A stretch of DNA of 64,000 bases from Candidatus Zhuqueibacterota bacterium (GCA_029262055.1 JAJDAD010000014.1:58166-122165); one strand, 5' to 3'. Positions 23,875-34,380 are shown, counted from the first letter of the stretch. Notes: generated by a model from the sequence alone, not told the origin. Program-made: numbers and translations.

Positions 23875-26622
23875 TTAGTTTATTGTGGCCAACTTCTCTT
23901 TTGCAGCCTGAACTTGACTTGGGAGTTTACCGGTTTCGTCAGGGAGCTCCCAGACGGCAAACGCTTTCAGGTAGTTTGTCCGTGCTTCGGCAATATTGTT
24001 CTGCAGTTCATGCATCTCCGCAAAACCACACAGAGCTTTCCAGTATTTTGGATTGATGGCCAGAGCAGCCTTGTAGTTGCGCGCGGCCTCGTCGAATTGG
24101 CCCGCCTGTGAGTAGGCGTCTGCCAGGGCCGTCAAGTAGAAAGAACGTTCCAGCGGCCACAGGCCCAACGCTTTCTTGAAAAGGGAAATTGCAGTATCAT
24201 AATCCCCCGCCCGCATGGCTTGAGCGCCGTGCAGATGGTGCAGGAACCACTGTCCTTCCAGACTTCCCTCGGTTTGTATGGCACGTTTGAGGTTTGCCAA
24301 CTCGATCCTAAATCCTTTATCATCAGCGAGGTCCAGGAGGATGGTCGCGCGCGTCCAATGTGCCTCAAGGTTCAAGGGATCCAGTTGGATGGCTTCATCG
24401 ACATGAGACAGAGCCGTGGCCAGGTCTCCGCGGAATACGGCGCTCCGGGCTGCCAGAAGCTGTGCGGCGCTCATAAAAAAAGGCGCCTGGGTTGTTTGCA
24501 GCAGCTCGGATATTTCCCGGTCGGCTGCGCGCAGATTGAGCCTTGCCAGGTGCGCGTTGATTGCGTGTATCCGCGCGTACGGAAAATCTGGCCTCATCGC
24601 CAAAACCAGTTCGCAGTTTGAGATCGCGGCGTCATAATCACCGAACAACGTAAGTATTTCCGCTTTGCTGTCGACCGGATTTAGATCCGTAGGATTGAGG
24701 GCGGCGTAGCGCCTGACCATGGTCAGCGCCATGCCGGTATCTCCCCTGGCTGCATATGCGTAGGCCAGAGTGTTGAGAGCGGATCCGTACGATGAATCAA
24801 GTTGTACGGCTTTTTGGATGTTCGCAATGCCGGCCTCAATTTGGCGGAATTTGTAATGCTGAACCCGGCCGTAGCGATAGTGCAATGTAGCATCAAAGGG
24901 ATTGACTTCAAGCAAATGCTGCAAATAGTTTGCATATTCTCGCCAACGATTGCTATAGGCGGCCTCATGCACCAGGTATTCTAAGCGCATCTCTTCCGAC
25001 AATGTAGAAATGTAAGGCTTGCCGGCTGCCAGCGTTTTCCGTGCCTCTGCATCATAGCCACTGTTGCTGTACTGCCAGGCAAGCCAATAGTAGGCTTCGA
25101 CCAATGATGAGTCGAGGGCAATTGCTTTTCTTAGTTTCTCGATGCCCTCCTCGTGCCGCAGGTCAAAAGCTGCATCCTTGCCTTCCACATAGTACCGGTA
25201 TGCATCCAGTGATTGCGTCGCCCTGTCGAGAGAGTTCTTATCTTCCCGCGCCGACTGTGGATCCATCCAGTTTGCGACTTGTGCCGACAGGTCGCCGGCA
25301 ATCACATACAAATTCTCATAGGCGCCCTGTACCGGATCCAGGGATGCCAGGACGCGGCCGTCTCCTGCGTTCACTATGGTGCCCACGGCGGTTATTTCCT
25401 TGCCTGACTTGGTAATTGTCCCGGTGAGCAAGGCCTGCATTCTCGCTTTCTGTGCTACGGCAACTGCCTCTTGCTCATCGAGGTCCGCGGCGTCAATTTG
25501 CAGGCTGCGTATCGTCCGGATTCTCTGCTGTGAACTAAGGACCCGCGCATCGGTGTTTTGCGAGAGATCGTTGCTCACCAGGTCTGTGATGGCTTCGCCC
25601 AACCAGTGCCACTCTGTTTCGACTGGACTCATCCGGAAGGGCATGATAGCTATCGATCTATCCGACGGTCGCGCTTGCTCAGCGGGACTGAAGGTAAGAA
25701 GAACCAGGGCCGCAATGCACAGGGCCAAGGCAGCCACGGCTGCCAGAACAGTCCGGGTGCTGAATTTTTCTGATACGCGTAAAACCGACCTCAGGGGAGA
25801 GCGGGTATTTTTGCAAGCCGCGATTTCCTCGAAAAGGGACACCATCTCTCTCGCTGACTGGTAGCGACGGTCAGGATCCTTTTGGAGCGCTGTCGCGACA
25901 ACGCCTTCTAATTCGGCAGGGACTTCGGAGCGAAGTGCGCTGAGCGATGGCGGTTCGTCATGTGCGATTGCGTATGCCAGCGACGCGCTGTATTCTCCTG
26001 CAAAAGGCCGCGAGTTGGATATCATTTCATAAAGCACACAGCCAAATGAGAAGATGTCCGAACGATGATCTATCGGGCCCCCAAGGACTTGTTCGGGCGA
26101 CATGTAAGCGGCGCTACCCATGACCGCGCCAATCTGGGTGATGTCAGGAATGGCCTGGATCTTGGCCAGGCCGAAGTCAACGATCTTCGCGGTGCCATCG
26201 CCAGTCACTATTATGTTGCCCGGCTTGAGGTCGCGATGAACGATTCCCGCTTCATGCGCCGCGTACAGGCCTCTGGCAATTTGGACGCCTAATTCACAGA
26301 CCTGACTGAGACGCATGGTCCCTGCGTCAATCAATTCTCGCAGGGTTTGTCCGTCACAGAATGTCATGCTTATGAAAAGGGAATCTTCAAATTCGTCGAT
26401 CTCGAAGACAGTGGCGATGTTGGGATGATCTAGAGAGGAGCTGGCCCGAGCTTCATTGGCAAAACGCACTCGCGCATCTGCATCGGTCATGAGGGCATTA
26501 TTCAGGAACTTAAGCGCGACAAAGCGGCTGAGCTTCAGGTCTCTCGCTTTGTAGACCTGGCCCATCCCGCCCTGGCCAAGTTTCTCCACAATCTCGTAGT
26601 GTTTTACTGTTCGGCCGACCAT
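23875..26622 (-). CDS. Transmembrane Ser/Thr protein kinase with TolB-like and TPR domains
   Basis: This 915-residue protein has a Hanks-type kinase domain (9-270) with glycine loop G-Q-G-G-M-G (16-21), K38, catalytic H-R-D-L-K-P-G-N (129-136) and D-F-G (149-151). One membrane helix (about 290-310) follows, then a TolB/FlgO-like domain beginning S-I-A-I-M-P-F and at least eight tetratricopeptide repeats (about 480-900). All active-site residues are present. It probably phosphorylates cytoplasmic targets in response to a signal sensed outside the membrane. A promoter lies about 100 bases upstream, and a 22-residue ORF and a terminator follow. Confidence 0.95.
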   Translation of the reverse strand: MVGRTVKHYEIVEKLGQGGMGQVYKARDLKLSRFVALKFLNNALMTDADARVRFANEARASSSLDHPNIATVFEIDEFEDSLFISMTFCDGQTLRELIDAGTMRLSQVCELGVQIARGLYAAHEAGIVHRDLKPGNIIVTGDGTAKIVDFGLAKIQAIPDITQIGAVMGSAAYMSPEQVLGGPIDHRSDIFSFGCVLYEMISNSRPFAGEYSASLAYAIAHDEPPSLSALRSEVPAELEGVVATALQKDPDRRYQSAREMVSLFEEIAACKNTRSPLRSVLRVSEKFSTRTVLAAVAALALCIAALVLLTFSPAEQARPSDRSIAIMPFRMSPVETEWHWLGEAITDLVSNDLSQNTDARVLSSQQRIRTIRSLQIDAADLDEQEAVAVAQKARMQALLTGTITKSGKEITAVGTIVNAGDGRVLASLDPVQGAYENLYVIAGDLSAQVANWMDPQSAREDKNSLDRATQSLDAYRYYVEGKDAAFDLRHEEGIEKLRKAIALDSSLVEAYYWLAWQYSNSGYDAEARKTLAAGKPYISTLSEEMRLEYLVHEAAYSNRWREYANYLQHLLEVNPFDATLHYRYGRVQHYKFRQIEAGIANIQKAVQLDSSYGSALNTLAYAYAARGDTGMALTMVRRYAALNPTDLNPVDSKAEILTLFGDYDAAISNCELVLAMRPDFPYARIHAINAHLARLNLRAADREISELLQTTQAPFFMSAAQLLAARSAVFRGDLATALSHVDEAIQLDPLNLEAHWTRATILLDLADDKGFRIELANLKRAIQTEGSLEGQWFLHHLHGAQAMRAGDYDTAISLFKKALGLWPLERSFYLTALADAYSQAGQFDEAARNYKAALAINPKYWKALCGFAEMHELQNNIAEARTNYLKAFAVWELPDETGKLPSQVQAAKEKLATIN

Positions 26623-27091
26623 TGAGTTTTGCTAAGAATAATGGGGTACTGTGGCCGTGATCCCTGGGATCCCGGACCTTGAATGAAGATGCGTTTGTCG
26701 TTTGGGGAATTTGTGCCAACAGATTGTAACAAACAATAAATCGGAAGTCAAGGAAGATTGTGACCTTCTCTCCGAAGTTCAGTGTACATGCCTGCACCCC
26801 ACAGGTTCAAATCGCCTGCAACACGCCCGCAGCCTAACCCGGTACTTTCTGCGAATATAGATTCTCAAAAAGAGGAATGTCCCTCCGTGCCTTCACGATT
26901 ACAGTAATAAGAACCATAGGAACGGCAAGGGACTAGACACGCTTGGCATTGATATTACAAGGTTTAGGTGATTCTTCGGAATGAGGCATGATTCTTGATA
27001 ATGGTTTAGTCGTTACAAAACCAAATTGTTGGGAACATACTGCTGTGCGCGTGCGTTTCCATCTATCGAATTCATCTTTCACATTTTAGGT
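26623..27091. other. Intergenic region between the kinase and the metal-efflux operon
   Basis: This 469-base divergent gap contains the kinase promoter (26722-26751). No convincing gene, repeat or plus-strand promoter was recognised in the remaining 340 bases. Confidence 0.5.
26722..26751 (-). promoter_or_regulatory. Promoter of the Ser/Thr kinase gene
   Basis: On the minus strand, TTGACT, 17 bases, TACAATC, a good sigma-70-like match, giving a leader of about 95 bases. Confidence 0.55.
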
Positions 27092-27505
27092 ATGAGCACA
27101 ACACAAGTTAAAGGTACCGCCATAAGCCTCATCATTGCGATGCTGGCGCTGTTCATTCCCCTTGGAGCGCCGGGCAGCCCATGTTCGGCATCAAATGTTG
27201 TCAAGCCGATGGCCTGTTGCAGCACGGCAACCTCCTCCACGCCGGACGCCGGTGAAACCAATCTGAGAAAATCTTGCTGTTGCAACATGGCAAACGCCGG
27301 CAACACCAAACCAGTGTCATCCGACGCAACCATAATAGAGTCATCCGCCGGCAAGGAAATCTACAAGTCCGCAAAGTACCCTCAAAGTCGGCTGGAAAGT
27401 GTCAAGTCTCGTGATTTTTTCTCAGCACTGGCCGCCAGCCATCAACTACTGCACCTGAAATCCAGCCTCAAAATCTACACCCTCAATTCTTCATTTCTCA
27501 TTTGA
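27092..27505 (+). CDS. Exported cysteine-rich small protein, first gene of the metal-efflux cluster
   Basis: This 137-residue protein has a signal-type hydrophobic segment (10-28). Two cysteine clusters follow, M-A-C-C-S near residue 40 and K-S-C-C-C-N-M near 63, suited to soft-metal binding. The rest is Ser/Thr-rich without recognised domain. An upstream extension to 27026 is possible, but the ATG at 27092 starts the signal peptide. It precedes a TolC-like gene by about 155 bases. A copper or silver sensing or scavenging role is inferred only from context. Confidence 0.6.
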   Translation: MSTTQVKGTAISLIIAMLALFIPLGAPGSPCSASNVVKPMACCSTATSSTPDAGETNLRKSCCCNMANAGNTKPVSSDATIIESSAGKEIYKSAKYPQSRLESVKSRDFFSALAASHQLLHLKSSLKIYTLNSSFLI

Positions 27506-27661
27506 ACACCCCTGTTTTTGCGTGAGCCTGCCAGCCGGATTATCGGCTGGCAAGCCCGGGAGCTAGTTGTCACGATTGTGATCATTAGGTCCGAACCTCG
27601 CATTGTTTAAGTCTAAACAGGCCTGAACGTGCAGGAGTATTCACGGAAAAAGAGGTGTCAA
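27506..27661 (+). promoter_or_regulatory. Leader of the RND efflux genes with small palindromes
   Basis: The gap holds a GCCAGCCG/CGGCTGGC hairpin (27530-27551) without a T-run. It also holds two short dyads, TCAC-GATT-GTGA (27570-27581) and AGGT-CCGA-ACCT (27587-27598), which could be operators for a metal-responsive regulator. No regulator gene is seen nearby. Confidence 0.35.
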
Positions 27662-28933
27662 ATGGGTAAGTCTCTGACGTTCTGGGTGACACTCGTCATT
27701 GTCTTGACGTTTCTTCAGAAGATGGTGTTGGCCCAACCGGGCGAGCTGCCGCTTTCTCTTGAAAAATTACTGGAGGAAGCACTCGCGCGCAATCCACTGA
27801 TCAAATCTGCTGAAAGCCGGTGGCATGCTTTGCAGCAAAGGCCGCAGCAAGTCTCGACGTTGCCGGATCCGCAATTCGGCTATTCCCGCTTCGGTGAAAA
27901 CGTAGAAACCAGAGTGGGCCCGCAGGAAAGCGTTGTGACGCTGTCCCAGAGCATTCCCTTCCCCGGAAAATTGGGTCTGAAAGGGAAAATGGCTGAACAA
28001 GATGCCCTGGTGGAGAGACAACATTTTGATGCGACAGCGCGGGACGTGATCTACCTGGTCAAGAGCACGTACTACGACCTGTTTTGGGTCGACCAGTCTC
28101 TTGCCATATTGGACCAATATCTGGCGCTGCTGGGTGATTTTACAGTGGTGGCGGAGCAACAGTACGCGACCGGCCAGGGTATCCAGGCCAACGTTCTAAA
28201 ATCCCAGGTCGAGATTTCGAACACGACCAAGAGGCGATTTGATTTTGAAAAGATGAGGCGGAGTGTGGTCGCAAAACTAAACGCGCTCCTGGGTAGGCCA
28301 CATGAGATGCCGCTAGGCATTGCCTCCGCCATCGATACGGCTCGTTTGTCCTTTGACGAAAGCGCTCTGCTAAATCTCGCACTGGCGCGGAGAGAGGAGA
28401 TTCAGTCTATTCAGGCTATGGTGGGCAAGAGTGAGATTTTGAAAAGTCTGGCAAAAAGAAACTACTGGCCTGACTTCAACCTGAAAGCGAGCTATATCAA
28501 TGTCTCAGAGGGGCTGGGCACGGCCCCTGACGCAGGCAAAAATGCCTGGTCCGTGTCGGTTGGCCTGAACCTACCGATTTGGCTTGGAAAGCGCAAAGCA
28601 GCCGTCAGGGAAGCGGATGCAATGATTTCCGCGAACAGATTCGCGCATGAGAATCTAAAGAACCAGGTGAGGTCGGAAATCAAAGACTACTACTACCAGA
28701 TTGAGATCACCGCAAAGACGCTGGCTCTGTACGAACAGGGTCTTATCACGCAAGCGGAGAGCAGCCTGGAGTCGGCCATGGCGAGCTATCGCACCGGCCG
28801 CCTGGACTTTTTGGACCTGCTCGATGCCGAACGAATGCTTCTGAACCTCAAGCTGGGGTATGCGAAAGAACAGGCAAGCTATCAGGAGCACCTTGCCGCT
28901 CTGGAACGAACAGTGGGTGGAGAGCTGAAATAG
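27662..28933 (+). CDS. TolC/CusC-family outer-membrane efflux protein
   Basis: This 423-residue outer-membrane channel component of a heavy-metal RND pump has a signal peptide (about 5-24) followed by two long helical hairpin repeats (about 40-210 and 230-423), the OEP fold. It includes the metal-type L-P-D-P-Q-F-G-Y motif near residue 70. The start at 27662 is preceded by GAGGTGTCAA. The next gene, encoding the adaptor, begins about 55 bases downstream. It is shorter than CusC and lacks a lipobox, as in the Bacteroidetes/CzcC type. Confidence 0.92.
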   Translation: MGKSLTFWVTLVIVLTFLQKMVLAQPGELPLSLEKLLEEALARNPLIKSAESRWHALQQRPQQVSTLPDPQFGYSRFGENVETRVGPQESVVTLSQSIPFPGKLGLKGKMAEQDALVERQHFDATARDVIYLVKSTYYDLFWVDQSLAILDQYLALLGDFTVVAEQQYATGQGIQANVLKSQVEISNTTKRRFDFEKMRRSVVAKLNALLGRPHEMPLGIASAIDTARLSFDESALLNLALARREEIQSIQAMVGKSEILKSLAKRNYWPDFNLKASYINVSEGLGTAPDAGKNAWSVSVGLNLPIWLGKRKAAVREADAMISANRFAHENLKNQVRSEIKDYYYQIEITAKTLALYEQGLITQAESSLESAMASYRTGRLDFLDLLDAERMLLNLKLGYAKEQASYQEHLAALERTVGGELK

Positions 28934-28988
28934 TAGCCTTCCAGACCCACCGACGAGCTGGTAGCATTTATTACAGGAGAGCTCAGTC

Positions 28989-30545
28989 ATGTGGCAGGTT
29001 GATCACAAGAAAGTATTGCTCGGCATTTGGAGTCGGAGGATGCTGACCGCTGTGTTCTGCTTTCTCTTTACCTTTTGGGCTGCCTGCAGTGGCCCGGAGA
29101 ATGAACCAAGCGCAGGGGACAGCCAGCTTTATGCATGCGGCATGCATCCCCAGGTTATGCAGGAGGAGCCCGGCACCTGTCCGATTTGTCAAATGAATCT
29201 TACCCCGATGGTGGCCACTGCACATGCTGCCGAAGCGCATGAAGGTAGACCGGAAGGTGGAGGCAGGAGTGAAACTACGGGTCGAGATCGTGAGCGCGAA
29301 GAGCGGAGGGTCCTCTATTGGCAGGCGCCGATGGATCCGAGCTACATTGCCGACGAGCCGGGGAAATCACCCATGGGGATGGATCTCATTCCGGTATATG
29401 AGGGGGAAAAGGTCTACTCAGGTTCTACAATATCCATTGACCCGGCGACAGTTCAGAACATCGGGGTGCGTTACGCCGCGGTCAAGCGCCAACCGTTCAA
29501 TCGGGTCATCCGCACCGTCGGCCATCTCGACTACAATGAAGAAACGCTCTACAACGTGAGTACGAAGTTTTCCGGGTGGATCGAAGAGTTGCTCGTCAAG
29601 CGTACAGGTGACGTCGTTCGGAAAGGGCAACCCCTGTTTCAGATCTATTCTCCCGAACTGTTGTCCACGCAAGAGGAGTACCTTCTGGCCTTTCGCAACC
29701 AGAAAAGACTGTCTGGCAGCGACTTCAGTCAGGTCAGTTCAGGAGCCCAGAGCCTGTTCAAGGCCGCGCGACAGCGACTGAAACTCTGGGACATCTCCGA
29801 TGCGGACATACGCACCCTGGAGGAGAGCGGGCAGGTGATGAAAAGCCTGACCATTTATTCTCCTGCCAGCGGGGTGGTTGTACATAAAAATGCCATCGCA
29901 GGCAGCTACGTCAAGGCCGGCATGGACTTATTTCGAATAGCTGACCTGTCGACGATTTGGGTTTATGCCCACATTTTTGAATATGAAGTGCCCTGGATCC
30001 GGGCAGGCCAGGAGGCGGAAATCGAATTGCCATACATTCCCGGCAAGCGCTACGTTGGCAAAGTTGATTATGTCTACCCGTACCTCGACCAGAAGACTCG
30101 CGATGTCAAGATACGATTGGTGTTTCAAAACCGCGATTTTGAGCTTAAACCGCAAATGTATGCAAACATTCGGATTCAGTCCTCCGGCGGGCTGCGCGAA
30201 CTCGTGATCCCGACGGAAGCCATCATGCGTTCCGGCCAGCGCAACCTGGTGTTTGTCCAGCTCGGGGAAGGTAAGTTCAGGCCGCAGGAGGTGGTTATCG
30301 GCCCTGAAGGAGAAGGCGGGATGATCAAGGTTATCTCGGGCTTGCAGGAAGGGCAGAAAATTGTCACCAGCGCCCAGTTTCTCATCGATTCCGAAAGCCG
30401 GTTGCGTGAAGCAATTCAGAAGATGCTGGATGATAAAAACTCCGCCAAACGTCCGGGCGCAAGAAAGCCAGATGCCACGCAGGTGCACGACATGGAAGCG
30501 CAAGAAGGACACCAAAATGGTGACGGCAATGACTTGCAGCGCTGA
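28989..30545 (+). CDS. CusB-like RND periplasmic adaptor lipoprotein with two heavy-metal-binding domains
   Basis: This 518-residue adaptor links inner pump and outer channel. After a membrane/lipobox region (T-F-W-A-A-C-S-G, about 29-36) come two short heavy-metal-binding modules. One is Y-A-C-G-M-H-P-Q with C-P-I-C-Q-M-N-L (about 50-77). The other, near 110, is partially degenerate: M-D-P at the metal position and S-P-M-G-M-D-L. Then come barrel-sandwich, beta-barrel and membrane-proximal domains (about 150-460). A coiled hairpin lies near 230-270. The cysteine-containing first module suggests copper or silver capture before efflux. Confidence 0.92.
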   Translation: MWQVDHKKVLLGIWSRRMLTAVFCFLFTFWAACSGPENEPSAGDSQLYACGMHPQVMQEEPGTCPICQMNLTPMVATAHAAEAHEGRPEGGGRSETTGRDREREERRVLYWQAPMDPSYIADEPGKSPMGMDLIPVYEGEKVYSGSTISIDPATVQNIGVRYAAVKRQPFNRVIRTVGHLDYNEETLYNVSTKFSGWIEELLVKRTGDVVRKGQPLFQIYSPELLSTQEEYLLAFRNQKRLSGSDFSQVSSGAQSLFKAARQRLKLWDISDADIRTLEESGQVMKSLTIYSPASGVVVHKNAIAGSYVKAGMDLFRIADLSTIWVYAHIFEYEVPWIRAGQEAEIELPYIPGKRYVGKVDYVYPYLDQKTRDVKIRLVFQNRDFELKPQMYANIRIQSSGGLRELVIPTEAIMRSGQRNLVFVQLGEGKFRPQEVVIGPEGEGGMIKVISGLQEGQKIVTSAQFLIDSESRLREAIQKMLDDKNSAKRPGARKPDATQVHDMEAQEGHQNGDGNDLQR

Positions 30546-30625
30546 ACAAGCCCCGCCCAGGCAGATTTTTTCTGTAGCAGTGCGCACAGGGTTTTGATGG
30601 CGGTCTGGTAAAAAAAGAGAGAATC

Positions 30626-33600
30626 ATGTTAGAACGAATTATAGAATGGTCGGTGAACAATCGCTTTATGGTGATCCTGGCAACCCTGTTCGCAATTCTC
30701 TTTGGGGTTGTGGCTATGCTGCAAACACCTATCGACGCGATACCGGACCTCTCGGACGTTCAGGTCATCATTTTCACCGAATTTCCGGGGCAGGCGCCGC
30801 AGGTGGTCGAAGACCAGGTCACTTACCCGCTGACGACCTCCATGCTGGCCGTGCCGTTCGCCAAGGTTGTGCGCGGGTATTCCTTTTTTGGATTCTCCAT
30901 GGTGTACATCATTTTTGAGGACAACACCGACCTGTACTGGGCCCGCAGCCGTGTGCTGGAATATCTGAATTACGTTGCAAAGCGGCTGCCGGAGGGGGTA
31001 ACGCCGAGTCTGGGACCGGATGCCACCGGCGTTGGCTGGGTCTACGAGTATGCGCTTAGAAGCGACCGCCACGACCTCGCCCAGTTGCGCTCGATGCAGG
31101 ATTGGCTCCTGCGCTATGAACTAACCGCGATTGAAGGTGTTGCGGAAGTTGCCAGTATCGGCGGGTACGTTAAGCAGTACCAGGTTGAGGTCGATCCAAA
31201 CAAGCTTCTCATTTACAATCTGCCACTGAAGAAAGTGACGATGGCCATCAAAAATGCTAATAATGATGTTGGTGGCCGCCTTTTGGAGATGGGTGAAACC
31301 GAATACATGGTACGCGGCCTCGGGTACATTCAATCGGTCAAAGACTTGGAACATGTAACTTTGGGCGTGGATGCCCACGGCGTCCCGATTACGCTCAAAC
31401 ACGTCGCCCATATTCAGATAGGTCCTGAGCTCAGGCGCGGTCTGTCCGAGTTGAATGGCGAGGGCGAAGTGGTAGGCGGCATCATTGTCATGCGTTATGG
31501 CGAAAACGCGCTGAAGACCATTGAGGGGGTCAAGAAACGGCTGAATGAGCTAAAGCAGAGCTTGCCGGAAGGCGTTGAGGTTGTCGAGGTTTACGACCGG
31601 TCCGGACTGATTAACCGCGCTATCGACAATTTGACGGGCAAGCTGGTGGAGGAAATCGTGGTTGTGGCGCTGGTCTGTATTCTCTTCCTTCTGCATTTCC
31701 GTAGCGCATTCGTGGCCATTTTCAGTTTGCCGGTGGCTATCCTCATTTCATTCCTGATCATGTACAAGCAGGGGGTTAACGCAAACATCATGTCACTGGG
31801 AGGGATTGCCATTGCCATCGGTGCCATGGTGGATGCGGCCATTGTCATGATCGAGAATACGCATAAACACATCGAGCACGACCGCGGCAAAAAAGACCAC
31901 TGGCAGATTATTATCGACTCGTCAAAGGAAGTCGGCCCGGCTCTGTTTTATTCCCTGCTCATCATCACGGTTTCTTTTCTGCCCGTGTTCGCGTTGGAGG
32001 CACAGGAAGGCCGGTTGTTCAAGCCGCTTGCTTTCACCAAGACCTATGCCATGGCAGCGTCAGCCTTCCTGGCGATAACTATGGTCCCGGTCCTGCTGGG
32101 ATACATGGTTCGCGGCCGGATACTGCCGGAAAACAGGAACCCGGTTAGCCGTTTTCTTATCTGGACCTACCGGCCTGTGATCGCCTGGGTCCTGAAATTC
32201 AAAAAAATGACCATCGTTCTCGCGTCCATCATTATGCTGATTACTCTGTTCCCGTTGAGCCGGCTGGGCTCTGAGTTTATGCCGCCGCTTTATGAAGGTG
32301 ACCTGCTCTACATGCCCACCACCGATCCCGGGATCAGCATTACCAAAGCCCGGGAGCTTTTGCAGCAGACGGATAAGATCATCCGGCAATTCCCCGAAGT
32401 ACAGCATGTTTTTGGGAAGGTCGGTCGCGCTGAGACCGCGACCGATCCGGCGCCGCTATCGATGATCGAGACCACCATAATGTTGAAACCGGAGGATGAG
32501 TGGCGCCCGGGCATGACGCCGGACAAGCTGATAAACGAGATGAATGCAGCCATTCAATTCCCCGGTCTGACCAACGCCTGGACCATGCCCATCAAGACGC
32601 GGATCGACATGCTTGCCACTGGCATCAAGACGCCGGTTGGCATCAAACTCATGGGGGATGACTTAGCAGTGCTGTCTGAACTGGCGCAGGAGATTTCAAA
32701 TGTGATAATGGAAGTGCCCGGGACCCAGAGCGTCTACCCTGAGAAAACAGTGGGCGGCAACTACCTCGATTTCAAGATAAAGCGCGAAGAAGCCATGCGT
32801 TATGGACTGAATGTCGGCGATGTGCAGGACGTAATCAAAAGTGCAATCGGTGGCATGAACGTCACACAAACGGTGGAGGGCCTGGAGCGCTATCCGGTGA
32901 ATGTGCGCTATAGCCGCGAGCTGCGCGACAATATTGAGGCTCTCAAACGGGTCTTGGTTTCGACCCCGGTTGGGGTGCAGATCCCCATCAGCCAGGTAGC
33001 CGACCTGCACATCAGGAAGGGCCCCCCGGGAATCAAGAGTGAAAATGCCAGACGCACAGCCTGGGTCTATGTTGATATCAAGAATATTGATGTCGGCACT
33101 TATGTGACCGCTGCGCAGCACGCTGTTGCCGAGAAGATCCAGCTCCCAACTGGCTACACCCTGGTCTGGAGCGGTCAGTACGAGTATATGCAGCGCGCCA
33201 AAGAACGCATGAAGATCGTCATTCCGGTTACACTGGTCATCATTTTCGTTCTGCTCTACATGAATTTCAAGAACTTGGCCGAAAGCGTCATAGTGATGTT
33301 CAGCCTGCCCTTTGCTTTGGTGGGCGGGATCTGGTTCATGTACTTCCTCGGTTATAATCTGAGCGTAGCGGTCGGAGTCGGTTTTATCGCCCTGGCTGGG
33401 GTAGCCGCGGAAACCGGCGTTGTCATGATCATCTATTTGGACCAGGCCTACAAGAAATGGCAGGACCGAGGTGAGATGAAAACTCTCGTCCATCTGGGGG
33501 GTGCGGTGATGGAAGGCGCAGTAGACCGCGTCCGCCCCAAGATCATGACCGTGGTTTCGACAATGGCTGGTCTCATACCTATCATGTGGGGGCACGGCGC

Positions 33601-33745
33601 CGGTTCGGATGTGATGAAGCGTATTGCGGCGCCCATGGTCGGGGGCATGCTGTCTTCGACGGTTCTGACCCTCATCGTCATTCCCGCTTTCTTCTTTTAT
33701 TATAAGAGCTGGGACAACCGGCAAGAGTTCAATGAAAGTGAGTAG
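30626..33745 (+). CDS. CusA/CzcA-type heavy-metal efflux RND pump
   Basis: This inner-membrane proton-driven metal exporter is 1039 residues, the full size. It has the typical start M-L-E-R-I-I-E-W-S-V-N-N-R, the D-I-P-D-L-S-D-V-Q-V-I motif of the heavy-metal RND class (about 35-45), twelve membrane helices in two sets, and the helix IV region with A-I-G-A-M-V-D-A-A-I-V. The M-P-x-K-T-R-I-D-M region near 650 and methionine-rich segments point to monovalent copper/silver rather than divalent metals, though that is inference. It is translated from the same transcript as the adaptor. Confidence 0.95.
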   Translation: MLERIIEWSVNNRFMVILATLFAILFGVVAMLQTPIDAIPDLSDVQVIIFTEFPGQAPQVVEDQVTYPLTTSMLAVPFAKVVRGYSFFGFSMVYIIFEDNTDLYWARSRVLEYLNYVAKRLPEGVTPSLGPDATGVGWVYEYALRSDRHDLAQLRSMQDWLLRYELTAIEGVAEVASIGGYVKQYQVEVDPNKLLIYNLPLKKVTMAIKNANNDVGGRLLEMGETEYMVRGLGYIQSVKDLEHVTLGVDAHGVPITLKHVAHIQIGPELRRGLSELNGEGEVVGGIIVMRYGENALKTIEGVKKRLNELKQSLPEGVEVVEVYDRSGLINRAIDNLTGKLVEEIVVVALVCILFLLHFRSAFVAIFSLPVAILISFLIMYKQGVNANIMSLGGIAIAIGAMVDAAIVMIENTHKHIEHDRGKKDHWQIIIDSSKEVGPALFYSLLIITVSFLPVFALEAQEGRLFKPLAFTKTYAMAASAFLAITMVPVLLGYMVRGRILPENRNPVSRFLIWTYRPVIAWVLKFKKMTIVLASIIMLITLFPLSRLGSEFMPPLYEGDLLYMPTTDPGISITKARELLQQTDKIIRQFPEVQHVFGKVGRAETATDPAPLSMIETTIMLKPEDEWRPGMTPDKLINEMNAAIQFPGLTNAWTMPIKTRIDMLATGIKTPVGIKLMGDDLAVLSELAQEISNVIMEVPGTQSVYPEKTVGGNYLDFKIKREEAMRYGLNVGDVQDVIKSAIGGMNVTQTVEGLERYPVNVRYSRELRDNIEALKRVLVSTPVGVQIPISQVADLHIRKGPPGIKSENARRTAWVYVDIKNIDVGTYVTAAQHAVAEKIQLPTGYTLVWSGQYEYMQRAKERMKIVIPVTLVIIFVLLYMNFKNLAESVIVMFSLPFALVGGIWFMYFLGYNLSVAVGVGFIALAGVAAETGVVMIIYLDQAYKKWQDRGEMKTLVHLGGAVMEGAVDRVRPKIMTVVSTMAGLIPIMWGHGAGSDVMKRIAAPMVGGMLSSTVLTLIVIPAFFFYYKSWDNRQEFNESE

Positions 33746-33790
33746 GATGCCGGAGCCCGGTGCACTACTCTCGCTTGATAAGGAGTAAAT

Positions 33791-34330
33791 ATGATCAAAA
33801 TCCTCGCTGTTCTATTCTTGGTCGGACTCTTCAGTCTGCTCCCGCGGCAATCCGGCACGACCACCTATTCGGGCCTGGAACAACGGCCGGTTAAGTCCTT
33901 GTCGAGCCAGCAGCTTGACGGCTTTCTTGCGGGCAAGGGCATGGGATTTGCCAAAGCTGCCGAGCTGAATCATTTTCCAGGCCCAAAGCATGTCCTTGAG
34001 TTGGCCGACGAACTTAAATTGTCTCAGGAGCAAACGGCACAGACAAGTACAATATTCCGCGAGATGCAGCAAGATGCCCGGCGCCTCGGGCGACGCTACG
34101 TAGCGCTTGAAGCTGCCTTGGACAATGAGTTTCGTCTGGATAGAATTGATGAAGCATCTCTTGAATCCCTGGTGACCGAACTTGCCGGCTTGCGCGGAAA
34201 GATACGCCTCTGCCATCTGGCGGCACACCTGAAAACCAGGAGAGTATTGACCGGAAAGCAAATCGCACTCTATGATGAATTGCGCGGTTATGTACAAGAC
34301 GCAGCCCATGAAATGAATCACAGCAATTGA
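33791..34330 (+). CDS. Periplasmic Spy/CnrX-like helical protein of the efflux operon
   Basis: This 179-residue protein has an N-terminal signal segment (1-17). The helical region at about 70-165 (E-L-A-D-E-L-K-L-S-Q-E-Q onward, then an L-T-G-K-Q-I-A-L-Y segment) resembles the Spy/CpxP/CnrX class of periplasmic metal-stress proteins. H and M residues are at the C-terminus. AAGGAG stands upstream of its ATG, 45 bases after the pump. Probable roles are metal sensing or chaperoning. The family link is by pattern only. Confidence 0.65.
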   Translation: MIKILAVLFLVGLFSLLPRQSGTTTYSGLEQRPVKSLSSQQLDGFLAGKGMGFAKAAELNHFPGPKHVLELADELKLSQEQTAQTSTIFREMQQDARRLGRRYVALEAALDNEFRLDRIDEASLESLVTELAGLRGKIRLCHLAAHLKTRRVLTGKQIALYDELRGYVQDAAHEMNHSN

Positions 34331-34380
34331 CAATTTCACTAACGTTGGAAACCTCAACAATCACACACAGGAGAAAGATA